DNA of 36,374 nt from positions 1-36,374 of the forward strand of contig MPUH01000760.1 in the NCBI GenBank assembly GCA_001970955.1, in the 5' to 3' direction. The notes beneath the pieces were generated by a model. The model saw nothing but the letters and a program-made list of their open reading frames with translations, did no database searches and was not told the DNA's origin. The stretch's first letter is position 1. The number at the start of each line of letters is the position of its first letter. Positions 10,346-20,500 of this stretch are shown here, piece after piece. Made by a program: the position numbers and the translations under genes. This DNA is from Stentor coeruleus (lineage: Eukaryota; Ciliophora; Heterotrichea; Heterotrichida; Stentoridae).

Positions 10346-11647
10346 CTATTGATCAAAGATTATATCCTTATCTTTTGATGATACGTACCAGTTGATTTTA
10401 CTTATAATATAAGTACTATAGCCTGGGTCTTCAGTAACATCTCTTAAAATACTAAGACCTAAAGGTATTTCAACGGATTCCATGTCTTTTAGATTTTCAA
10501 CTCTAAGAATACTTATCCCACCTTTGACATTTAAATAAGTATTCAACATAAAGTACTGATTCTTATAAATAAAACATTGCCTAAGCCTTTTAACAGTTTT
10601 TCTAGAAACATCTTTATTATTACCAAGTACAATATACTCTCTTGCAGTAATTTGGCATTTATTCACAGAATATTCATCATCATCAAGCTTTTTTTTAGTA
10701 GAATGCGTATAAAAAAAACTCCCAGACTGCCCACGTCTTTGTATTTTGGAAATTTCACTAGACTTACCTTTTAAAAATATATCTTCTATGTAAATTTTCA
10801 CAACTTGAACTTCATCAACATTAGGAATTGATTGTGGATGTTTTAATAAATATTTTCTAGTATTTACTAATGAAGCTGAAGCTCCAATATACCAGAGTAC
10901 ATGGTTTAAAAGGTTGTTGATTTTATGTTCAAAGCTTTTTGTTGATTCATTATCAATAATTGTCAGATGGGAATGCCCGACCCATGCTTTTTGTAAATTT
11001 GAATCAACTATTTGAGCTTCTTTAATACCTTCATATCGAGCTACATTATTACAAAGTGAATAATATTTTTCAGCACCATTAGCTGCTGATACAAGATGCA
11101 CAACTGCTTCATACCTTCTGTCTCTTAAATGAACAGCAGTCCAACCTCTTTCATCTAAAAGAGCTTGCCAAAGATCACTACTTATATAAGCAGATCCATC
11201 CATTACTCCTCTATCACAAATAACAAGACTTTTTTCGTTAAAAGATGAAGCAATTTCTGTAAAAGCATCTTCTAAAGCCATTTGTAATTGCATTAAACTT
11301 GCTTGGAATTCTACTTGAGCATTGTTATCGAGTCCAACAAAATTGTTGATGGCTCCTCCTTTTACTAATAAAGTTGATGCTTCAGGGACTACTAAAACTT
11401 TAATACTATTTGAAAGCTCTGATGCTAGTTTATTAATACCAGTAGTCTTTCCAGCACATGGACCTCCAGTTATAACAATTCGGAATACATCATGGCTGTT
11501 ATATTGAGATTTTATTTTACCTTGTCTTTGTGATAGTTTGGCTTTCTTGGGAGACTCTGGTGAAGGAACTGATTTATTTTTTGCTATTATCATAACAAGG
11601 CAACCAATTATCAGTGTCAATAGTATTGTATCAATTGACACTTCCAT
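10346..11647 (-). CDS. TTD14-like P-loop NTPase with N-terminal membrane anchor
   Basis: A 433-aa protein. Residues 6-22 form one transmembrane helix at the extreme N-terminus. A P-loop follows at 61-69 (GGPCAGKTT), then a VVPEAST segment, an EFQASLMQLQ helix, and a Walker-B-like ICDRGVMDG with Asp145. This set matches the AAA_28/NadR-like ATPase domain. The second half (about 250-433; VKIYIEDIFL, VQRRGQSGSFFYTHSTKKK-like and ITAREYIVL segments) fits the CYTH-like domain joined to it in Drosophila TTD14 (translocation defect protein 14). TTD14 binds GTP and phosphoinositides and acts in TRPL channel trafficking. A trafficking role here is an inference from the family. The TM anchor is probably not universal in the family. 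The stop is TAG. Confidence 0.8.
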   Translation of the reverse strand: MEVSIDTILLTLIIGCLVMIIAKNKSVPSPESPKKAKLSQRQGKIKSQYNSHDVFRIVITGGPCAGKTTGINKLASELSNSIKVLVVPEASTLLVKGGAINNFVGLDNNAQVEFQASLMQLQMALEDAFTEIASSFNEKSLVICDRGVMDGSAYISSDLWQALLDERGWTAVHLRDRRYEAVVHLVSAANGAEKYYSLCNNVARYEGIKEAQIVDSNLQKAWVGHSHLTIIDNESTKSFEHKINNLLNHVLWYIGASASLVNTRKYLLKHPQSIPNVDEVQVVKIYIEDIFLKGKSSEISKIQRRGQSGSFFYTHSTKKKLDDDEYSVNKCQITAREYIVLGNNKDVSRKTVKRLRQCFIYKNQYFMLNTYLNVKGGISILRVENLKDMESVEIPLGLSILRDVTEDPGYSTYIISKINWYVSSKDKDIIFDQ

Positions 11648-12099
11648 TTTGGTTTATATTCGCGGCTATTATACTTTTAATATAATTGGACTATTTAAGA
11701 AAATTCTTAAAATTTCAAATTAGATACAAGCTGATAATAAGAAATTTGCTTGTTTTATAGATATTTTGTGTTACTTTTATATATTTATTAAACTTTAGGA
11801 GGTTATTTAAAGGAGTAATAGGTAGAGGTATGCTATTAAAAGATTTTTCAAAATTAGGAATATTTTTGATAGCTGGAAATATTAATAGGAATTTTATAAT
11901 AACACATATGCTATATTAGAGATTTTGCGTTGTATTTTTGATATATAAAAAAAATTTAAGTTAAGCCTTTTTTGTATTCTATTAAAAAAAAGTTTCTATT
12001 GTGTAGGGAGTTATAAATATATTTATATAATCTTTAGTTCAAACCCTACATTAAGTATTTATCATATTTCCTACTTTAATTCAATAAATTAACATCCAA
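11648..12099. other. Divergent intergenic region, AT-rich
   Basis: A 452-bp spacer between the divergent TTD14-like and DUF229 genes. It is AT-rich with no supported frame, RNA or repeat, and presumably holds both promoters. Confidence 0.4.
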
Positions 12100-13995
12100 A
12101 TGGTGATTACGATGATCTTTGTTATCTCACTATCTTCTTCACTAAGCGTCTACGATACAAAAGAATATAACAAACTACACATCACTAGTGCCCCAAAAGT
12201 GTTTGGCTACTCCGAGGACAAAGGAAATGAATTATTTCCAGAATTCATTTACCCAAATTGTCCTAGAAAAAAAAGCTATGGGCTTTACATAGACTATTCA
12301 AAAAACAAATTCTATTACAATTGCACACAAAAGGAAGGTTTTATCATAGTCGGTCCGGAGACTAAAATAACAATAACAAATCCTCCTTATACAAAATTCT
12401 TCGTCTCCAAATATTCACTTGATGAAGAAGTTAAAATTTTTAATTACAATGATTTCTCATTAGGATGGTGTGGTAAAAATAAAGGAGATGATGCAACCGA
12501 TTATTTTTTATCTCCCAGAATGAGAAGAGCTTCATATAAAGCCGCTTTAGAAAAATCATCTTTAAAAAAACCACTGATAATTTTATTCATTACCCCAGAT
12601 AGTCTTTCAAGAAATCATTTTTTCCGTAAGCTCAAAACAACAGTATCATATTTATCATCACTAAAAAACTATCAAGTTTATGATTATAAATTCCACAACA
12701 TAATCGGAGCAGACACATCAGAAAACCAAATGCGTGTTTTTGGTGAAAAATGGGTTAAGAGTTTTGAAGGTGACCAGAATATTGATTACCATGGACCAAA
12801 GGCAATTTGGAAAATCTTAAAAAATTTAGGGTTTGTAACATTGTGGGGAACTGATGCATGTGCTGATAATGTACCTAAATCAATGGGAAGAGTACCAGAA
12901 GTAGATAATGTTGTTAATTTGTTTTTTTGTAGCCAATATGTCTTTGGGAAATATAGAGGTGCTAAACAATTATTATATAAACAAAGGTGTTTAGGTAGTA
13001 AAATGCCTCATTCTTATTTAATGGAATATAGCTTGAATTTTACAAAAATGTACCCGAAAGCTAATCAATGGATTTATAATCATTTTACTGCTGCACATGA
13101 AGGCTCTGGACAACATGCACAAACTTTGGATTTGGATTTAACTAATTATATTAAAAAATACTTGACGGAATTTAAAGAAACACATGAAGTTGCAATATTT
13201 TTATGTTCAGATCATGGGATGAGATATGGAGATTATATGAGCGACTCTGCTAGTATTCAAGAACACAGGCTTCCTGCTTGTTTTACAATAATATCTGATA
13301 ATTTAATCCGTTCTCAGCATTTCGATAAAAAAACAATGGAAGCAAATTCTTTTAGATTGACAACCAAACCTGATTTACGTAAAACAATGATAGAATTAGC
13401 AAGTAATTACACTGGAAATTATGTTTCATCAGAACATCTTCAGCGATCTTATTACAATTTCTTAAAAACTCCTATTCCTGATAACAGAACTTGTGAAGAT
13501 GCGAATATTCCTATATGGTTTTGTGCTTCTTTCACTCCTAAAAACATAGAAAAATATATTTTTTCAGGAAAAGAAAATTTAACTCAAGAAGAAATTGCCT
13601 TGAAAAAAATGATAGATGAGATAATAAATCGTGCTATTGAATATATAAATGAAAATTCATATCAAAACTATTATGGTATAGGGAGTTTTCTATGTGAAAA
13701 AGTCTCACTTAAAATGATAAACTCAGTTAATTTTGTGGAAATTAGTTCAACTAGCTATGTGATTAGGATAATTTTTGATATTTTTGAAGATGAAAAGGCA
13801 AATTTCGATTCGTGGGTGGAAATTTCGAAAAAATCTGGCGACCCTTTGATATTTTTAGGAGAAAAAATGTTTACGAAAGTTATTTATGTTGGAAGAATTG
13901 ACAAAGCGAAAATAACGTGTGAAAATGATGCTAGGGAAATGGGCATTGATCCCAATTTGTGCATATGCAAAGAAAATCAAAGCTTAATATCATAA
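12100..13995 (+). CDS. DUF229-family sulfatase-like ectoprotein
   Basis: A 631-aa intronless protein. An N-terminal signal peptide (about 1-16, MVITMIFVISLSSSLS) is followed by a Cys-containing ectodomain. The alkaline-phosphatase/sulfatase superfamily fold is shown by FITPDSLSRNHFFRK (Asp167 and the nucleophile-position Ser region 168-170), FTAAHEGSGQHAQTLDLD (331-346), LCSDHGMRYGDY with Asp371 and His372 as metal ligands, and the nearby QEHRLPACF. This pattern is that of PF02995 (DUF229), found in animals, plants and protists, whose substrate is unknown. There is no sulfatase CxPxR formylglycine motif, so arylsulfatase activity is not implied. The C-terminal ~150 residues have several Cys and may form an extra disulfide-bonded domain. 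Location is probably secreted or on the luminal side. Confidence 0.85.
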   Translation: MVITMIFVISLSSSLSVYDTKEYNKLHITSAPKVFGYSEDKGNELFPEFIYPNCPRKKSYGLYIDYSKNKFYYNCTQKEGFIIVGPETKITITNPPYTKFFVSKYSLDEEVKIFNYNDFSLGWCGKNKGDDATDYFLSPRMRRASYKAALEKSSLKKPLIILFITPDSLSRNHFFRKLKTTVSYLSSLKNYQVYDYKFHNIIGADTSENQMRVFGEKWVKSFEGDQNIDYHGPKAIWKILKNLGFVTLWGTDACADNVPKSMGRVPEVDNVVNLFFCSQYVFGKYRGAKQLLYKQRCLGSKMPHSYLMEYSLNFTKMYPKANQWIYNHFTAAHEGSGQHAQTLDLDLTNYIKKYLTEFKETHEVAIFLCSDHGMRYGDYMSDSASIQEHRLPACFTIISDNLIRSQHFDKKTMEANSFRLTTKPDLRKTMIELASNYTGNYVSSEHLQRSYYNFLKTPIPDNRTCEDANIPIWFCASFTPKNIEKYIFSGKENLTQEEIALKKMIDEIINRAIEYINENSYQNYYGIGSFLCEKVSLKMINSVNFVEISSTSYVIRIIFDIFEDEKANFDSWVEISKKSGDPLIFLGEKMFTKVIYVGRIDKAKITCENDAREMGIDPNLCICKENQSLIS

Positions 13996-14999
13996 ATAAT
14001 ACAAAAATATCTAAGTGGATAATATTTTATCAGATTAAAATGTGTATTTAAATTTTAGCTAATTTTACTTAGAATGCTTTTTACATATTTGCCTCATATC
14101 AATGAATAAAAAGCAGATTTTCTTTTAATAAGATTATTTTAAAGATTTTTGGACTAGATGAAATATTATATCAAATACTTTTATTAAGTTTTTATTATGC
14201 TTACTGCTAAATCTAACAGAGCAGAAGATATTTTTCTTTAAGTTAGAGATAGAATAATTTTTTTATGTCAGCAGAAATAATAATTTGTGTCCATCCTCTT
14301 TATAAATAGTAAGGGTGTTAAAAAGAAATGAATTTTGAATCATATTATCGTCAATATTTTAAGTATGAAAATAGGATTAGTAGCAATAGTTTGCTGTTTG
14401 AAATTTATTTATAGCATTTCCAAAGCTTGATAATAATTTACCTATCTTTAATAATACTACCATATTTATTTGAAAACTAAAACAAACAATATAAAATCTT
14501 TCGCCACTATTTCTAAAGTTTCATAAACTGAATCTCTTAACACTTGATTTAACTAAATTACCTTAGCCATAAAAGGATATTTTCTGTAAATTTTAAATAA
14601 TAAGCCAAACACCACAGTTTTAACCAACTAAGCATCACATTTCAAACATCAAATTCAAAATCCCTAACATCAACAACAATTATATTCACATCATTAGATT
14701 TAATTACTGTTTTTTATTTCCTTTTAAAAAATGCAATTTAACCATCTACTAACCTAAACTCAGTCTTTTACCTCAAAATAATTACTTTTACATTAAAAAT
14801 CAACTTATTATCTTTCTTGAATTTAATTATAAATCATTATCTAAAAAGCAGTTCAAACAAAACTTTTAGAGAACCAAAACTAATTTTTCCAAATTCAAAC
14901 CAACGCATAAAACTCAGATAAAATTAAACTAAGTCTTTAAAGAAGATAATAATCATATAATGAATTCCATATATTTGACATAATAATAGGCTAATCAGA
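13996..14999. other. 1-kb non-coding interval
   Basis: This is the longest spacer in the window, between two genes on the same strand. It is very AT-rich and has no supported open frame on either strand. I saw no tRNA-like cloverleaf, repeat array or mobile element remnant. It may hold the MOK promoter in its right part. What fills the rest is unknown. Confidence 0.45.
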
Positions 15000-16133
15000 A
15001 TGCACAGTAAGACTTATTTAGAATACAGACTTATTTCAAAAAAAGGTGAAGGGACGTTTAGTGAAGTACTTAAAGCCCAGAGTACCGTAACTGGTAGGTA
15101 TGTGGCAATTAAGTGTATGAAAAGTCACTTTGATAATTCTGAACAAGTAAATAACTTGAGGGAAATTCAGGCGTTGAGACGTTTGTCACCACATGCTAAC
15201 ATAATTAAACTTATCGAAGTGATCTAGTAACTTCTATTTAGTGATGAACCTACAGGACGTTTAGCTCTGGTATTTGAATTAATGGACCTTAACATGTATG
15301 AGTGGATAAAAAATCGAAAAAGTCACCTGCCAGAAAACAAGATAAAGAATTATGTTTTCCAATTACTCAAAGCTATCGAGCATACTCATACTAACGGCAT
15401 TTTTCATAGAGATATTAAACCTGAAAATGTTCTTATAAGCAATGATGTTTTGAAACTTGCTGACCTTGGTTCATGTCGTAGTATTAATTCTAAGCAGCCT
15501 TATACAGAATATATATCAACTAGATGGTATCGCCCACCTGAATGTTTGCTAACTGATGGATACTATGGACCAAAAATGGATCTTTGGGGTGTTGGGTGTG
15601 TTTTGTTTGAGGTGATAGCTTTGTTTCCCCTTTTTCCCGGCAAAAACGAAATGGACCAGATAAAAAAAATCCACAACATACTTGGCACACCTTCCCAAGA
15701 ACGTTTACAGCAATTCCAGAAACTTGCCACTCATATGGAAATCAAATTCCAAACTAGAGAAGGAACAGGAATTGATCCTTTGATTCCTCATGCTTCTGAA
15801 AGCTGTAGAGATTTAATAAAAAAACTTCTTATTTATGAAGAAGAACCACGTTTTACAGCTACACAAGCTCTGAACCATCCTTTTTTCAGAGAACTTAAAG
15901 ATGACACTTCTGCTATTAGTCATTCACCTAGTATTCCTGATTCTGATTTCGCTGCAGGGGATAAGGATAGTAAAATCAACAAAAAACTATTTCCAACTAT
16001 AAACAAGCCTGTGAAAAATACAAGTTTTTCGAAAATTACTTTAGCTATGGATAAATCAATAAGCAAAAATCTGCCTCATCTGAAGCAGGCGTCACCTTAT
16101 GCCAAAAAAACAGTTCATAAGCCTTATTATTAG
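15000..16133 (+). CDS. MOK: MOK/RAGE-type MAK-family protein kinase
   Basis: Exons 15000-15226 and 15242-16133 encode 372 aa. Kinase motifs: GEGTFS 16-21, VAIK Lys38, EQVNNLREIQALRRL helix, HRDIKPEN with Asp133, DLG 150-152 (Leu in place of Phe in DFG), PYTEYISTRWYRPPE with TEY 164-166, and CMGC-type LFPGKNEMDQI. The EQVNNLREIQALRRL, GSCRS and KQPYTEYISTRWYR blocks match human MOK closely. MOK belongs to the MAK/ICK/MOK group, which controls ciliary length and intraflagellar transport and is activated by phosphorylation of the TEY-type loop. The splice joins IEVI to YDEPTGRLALVFELMD, another conserved stretch. A basic Ser/Lys-rich tail follows the domain. The stop is TAG. Confidence 0.95.
15227..15241 (+). 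other. 15-nt spliceosomal intron (MOK gene)
   Basis: Sequence GTAACTTCTATTTAG, phase 2, A at position 10. Unspliced reading gives TAG TAA in tandem. Removal forms a Tyr codon across the junction and restores the kinase frame. Confidence 0.93.
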
Positions 16134-16588
16134 GCCTAAGCTCTGGAAAAATTTAAGTAAATTTATATGCGTGAAATTGAAATAACTTTTATAAATTTGA
16201 AAGTTTAGAGTAAAAATAAAGATATTATATAAGGAAAGTTTATAATAAGGTTTTTATGTTATGATTATGATTTTTTATTGAATGTTAATCAGATTGTTAG
16301 ATTTTTTCTTTATAATGAAATACTTTATTTTTTCTTAATTATCATTTCTATCATAACATATTTCACAATAATCAATTATTTCCATCACTACTTCATAAAG
16401 AGACTTGATAAATTATTATTATTTTTAACAATAAAATTTATTATGATAATAAGTCACCTGATGAAAAAAGTATATTAATTATATCTTAAGACAATCAAAA
16501 ATAGTCTTATTTTATATAATTTTTAAAACTTTTTAATATAATGAAATAGATAATAAATCCTATAAAGAATTAAGATATTAGATGAAGT
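16134..16588. other. Convergent intergenic region
   Basis: A 455-bp AT-rich spacer between convergent gene ends. A 66-codon hydrophobic frame at 16278-16478 begins with TTG and has composition typical of AT-rich spacer, so it is not called. Nothing else was recognised. Confidence 0.4.
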
Positions 16589-17503
16589 TTATATTATAGC
16601 CGAAGTTAGCTGCATAAACTGCTTAAATCTCTTGATGTTTTCTATGAAAGTGTCAATCAGATCTTCACTAACAGATTGGAATGGAGCTGAAAATATCTGA
16701 GAATTGATTTGTATTAAAGAAATATTAGGAATCCGTGACTTATTCTGTAGTATCTGTTCTTTCCTTTCTTCAATAAGTAAATGAAGTTCTTTTTGAATTG
16801 TCTCTAATGCAGATCTAAGTTCTTGATTTTCATTAAGCAAATAATTTTGATTATCATCATATCCTTTAGTAATCAAATAACTAAACTCTTCTTCTGCCTT
16901 ATTCGCTATAAGCTTTGGTCCAGAAGCATGAAGTGGTTGAACTAAATCAATATGATTCTGATATAATAAATCTTTATCACCCAAAGCTTTTCTAAGTTGT
17001 TCTTTATTTTTCTCAAATACAGTATCTTTTTTCTTTATCTCATGATACAGCTTTGTTTCTTTACTAACCATTTTAGTGATTTCTTTCCTTAAGTCATTAT
17101 TCTCAGAAGTTATTTTTTCTTTTTCTTTCTTGAATTTTGCAAGCTCTTGAGTAAGTTTATTCTGAGCCTTTCCAGCTTCAGAATTAGAAAAACTTTTGTC
17201 TTCATTTAATTGTTCAATTTTATGCTTGTACATAGTTTTTTCAGACTCAAGTTTGGCTATAATGTCTTGAACTTGACTGCGGAAATTCAAGTCTTTTTGT
17301 CTTTGTTGTAAAAGCGAATATATGCAATCTATTGATTTCTTGATTTCTTTAAGATCATTATTGAATAAATTCCCAGGCGTCGGAAGACCTTGTGCTATCA
17401 GTGTATTTTGAAGGTATTCAAAGTTTTCTAATAACTGAGCCCTGGACACCTTAATTTCTGGCTCTGAATCAAAGTCAAGATATGAAGACAGAAGGTCACT
17501 CAT
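16589..17503 (-). CDS. SSX2IP/ADIP-like coiled-coil protein (basal body / centrosome)
   Basis: A 304-aa protein. The segment at about residues 24-72 (ENFEYLQNTLIAQGLPTPG...., then IKKSIDCIYSLLQQRQKDL) resembles the start of the ADIP domain of SSX2IP/Msd1, where a short 'YIN..L..LGLP' motif precedes an 'INCIYELLQ' helix. Long coiled coil follows, about 70-175, including KKKDTVFEKNKEQLRKALGDKD, which echoes the KxKExxYxKLKERL stretch of ADIP. A second helix region lies at 215-255. SSX2IP anchors microtubules at centrosomes and supports basal-body and cilium assembly. At 304 aa it is about half the length of the human protein. Identification rests on a short motif, so a general coiled-coil protein remains possible. 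Its start is 23 bp from the divergent 5-oxoprolinase start. Confidence 0.6.
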   Translation of the reverse strand: MSDLLSSYLDFDSEPEIKVSRAQLLENFEYLQNTLIAQGLPTPGNLFNNDLKEIKKSIDCIYSLLQQRQKDLNFRSQVQDIIAKLESEKTMYKHKIEQLNEDKSFSNSEAGKAQNKLTQELAKFKKEKEKITSENNDLRKEITKMVSKETKLYHEIKKKDTVFEKNKEQLRKALGDKDLLYQNHIDLVQPLHASGPKLIANKAEEEFSYLITKGYDDNQNYLLNENQELRSALETIQKELHLLIEERKEQILQNKSRIPNISLIQINSQIFSAPFQSVSEDLIDTFIENIKRFKQFMQLTSAII

Positions 17504-17526
17504 AACTTTTTACTACAATCTAATAA

Positions 17527-20500
17527 ATGTGCACCAACTTTAAATTCGCAATCGATAGAGGTGGAACTTTTACTGATATCTATTGTGAATATGATAATCC
17601 ACAAGGACATACTAAATGCATTGTTAGCAAACTTCTAAGCAATGACCCAAGCAATTACAAAGATGCTCCAACTGAAGGAATCAGAAGAACTTTGCAAATG
17701 ATTACAGGAATAACTCATTCATACCCTGTTGATTCATCTAGAATTCAATGGATTCGAATGGGGACAACTGTTGCTACAAATGCCCTTCTTGAGCGAAAAG
17801 GGAAAAAGTTCGCCTTAATTATCACAAAAGGATTTAAAGATTTACTAGTTATAGGAAACCAATCTCGACCAGATATTTTCAAACTTAATATTCAACGTTC
17901 TGAAAAACTGTTCGCAGAAGTTCTTGAAGTTGATGAAAGAGTAAAAATACTTAAAGAATATAAAGAAAATTCTATACAAGGAACAACAGGTGAATATTTT
18001 GAAGTTATTAAACCATTAGATATTCATCAAATAACTCAAGATTTACAAGAAATCAGAAATCGTGGTATTGACACTTTAGCAATATCATTAGTTCATGCTT
18101 ATTCTTTTAGATCTCATGAGAGTCAGATAGAGAAAATAGCTAAAGAGTTAGGTTTTGCTCATGTATCTTTAGCTTCAACAATCATGCCTTTATTTAAATT
18201 TTTACCTAGAACTTCTACTGCATGTGTTGATGCATATTTAACTCCAATATTACAAGAGTATATAAATAGTTTCAGAAGTGGATTTGATGAAAATTTAAGT
18301 AAAGTCCCTGTGCTTTTTATGCAATCAGATGGAGGATTATGTGATATTTCTAGTTTTATTGGAAGTAAAGCTATACTTTCTGGTCCAGCAGGAGGAGTTG
18401 TAGGTTTTTCTCAATGTGGTGAACCTCCGCTTATAGGTTTTGATATGGGTGGGACTTCAACTGATGTTTCACGTTTTGATGGGAGTTTTTCTCATATTTT
18501 CGAGACAGAAATTAGTGGAGTTCATTTACAAGGAGCACATTTAGATATATCTTCTGTTGCTGCAGGGGGTGGATCAAGACTTTTTTATAGAAGCGGACTT
18601 TATGTTGTTGGACCTGAATCTAGTTCAGCAGATCCTGGGCCACTTTGTTATAGGAAAAATGGATTTCTTAGTATAACTGATGCGAATTTAGTCCTTGGAA
18701 GAGTTCTTCCTGATTATTTCCCAAAAATATTTGGCCCTGGTGAGGATTTGCCTTTGGATTATTCAGCATCTTTTAAAGGTCTTCAAGAAATCGCTGAAGA
18801 CATTTTTAGATCTGAAGGTAAAAAAATTGAAGTCCCAGTAATTGCTATGGGTTTTGTAAAAGTTGCAAATGAAGCTATGTGTAGACCTATACGAGCTATA
18901 ACATCAGCAAAAGGTTATGATCCAAGTACTCATACTTTAGCTTGTTTTGGAGGTGCTGGTGGTCAACATGCTTGTGCTATTGCAAGATCTTTAGGAATAA
19001 GGAAAATAATTGTTCATCGATTTTCAGGTGTACTTAGTGCATATGGTTTAGGTCTTGCAGATATTATAGAAGAAACTCATCAACCTGCTAATATTACAAT
19101 TAATGAAAGCTCATTGATTATTTCTGAAATCAACTCGATATTATCTTTATTGACTAATTCATTATCATTAAAACTTGCTTCTCATTCAACCTCAAATATA
19201 ATCTTTACAAATTACTTGCATTTAAGATTTTCAGGAAGCGATACTTGTATTCCTGTAGTTTTTACTGATGATTTAAAAAAAAGCACGAAACTCTTTGAAA
19301 ATGCTTACTTACAAGAATATGGTTTTGTCTTAACTGAAAGAAATATTATAATAGATAGTATTAGAGTTAAAGCGGCAATTAAAGTAAAAGCTTTAAGTAA
19401 TTTACAAGAAATTGTTACTGGGGAAGTGATTAAAGAAAATCTAGCACAAGTTTATTTCGAAACTGAAAAAGGTGTTGAATCTCTTGAAACTCCTGTTTAC
19501 AAAATCGATAACTTACCTAGTGAATGTGAAATAATTGGGCCAGCATTGATTGTTAATGAAATATCTTGTATTGTAATAGAACCAAACTCAATAGCAAAAA
19601 TATTAGAAAGTCGAGATGTAGTTATATTCTTACAAGATGTTCAAAGGAAAATAATTAGTTCTACAGAATGTGATAATGTAATTCTTTCTTTATTTGCACA
19701 CCGATTTATGAGTATAGCCGAGCAAATGGGTCGAACTTTACAACGTACATCTATATCAACAAATATTAAAGAAAGATTAGATTATTCTTGTGCTATATTC
19801 AGTAATGATGGAAGTTTAGTAGCAAATGCACCTCATTTACCTGTTCATTTAGGATCAATGCAAGAAGCAGTTAAAAAACAAATAGAACTTGTTGATAATT
19901 GGCAAGAAGGAGAAGTTGCAATGTCTAATCATCCATGTGCAGGAGGATCTCATCTTCCTGATATTACTGTTATCACACCTGTTTTTAACAATAAAAAAAT
20001 TGTGTTATTTGTTGCTAGTAGAGGACATCATGCTGATATTGGTGGTATAACCCCAGGATCTATGCCTCCATTTTCAAAAACTCTTGCTGAAGAAGGAGTT
20101 GCTATAAAATCTTTCAAATTAGTTGAGAATTTCGTTTTCCGCGAAGCAGAAACTCGTGAGCTTTTCCAACATAGTCGCTGTATTGAAGATAACATAAGCG
20201 ATTTAAAAGCGCAAACTAGTGCTAATAATAAAGGAATCGAACTTTTATCACAGTTAATTAATGAGTATTCACTAGAAGTTGTCCTAGCATACATGAAATT
20301 CATCCAAAAAGCTGCATGTCAAAGTGTGAAAGATCTCTTACAAAAAATCCCATCAAATGTTTTGAAAGCTTCTGATTTTATGGACGATGGAACTAAAATC
20401 AAACTTATTGTTACAATCAACTCAGGTTGTGCTGAATTTAATTTTACAGGAACTGGCTGCCAAGTTCTAAGTAATCTTAATTCCCCAGCTGCAGTTGTTA

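Noticed and set aside
16278-16478. Small hydrophobic 66-codon frame
   Set aside because: It starts with TTG, has the Phe/Ile/Tyr-only character of AT-rich spacer, and matches no family.
20028-20303. 91-codon minus-strand frame inside 5-oxoprolinase
   Set aside because: It is antisense to highly conserved hydantoinase-B sequence with no independent support.
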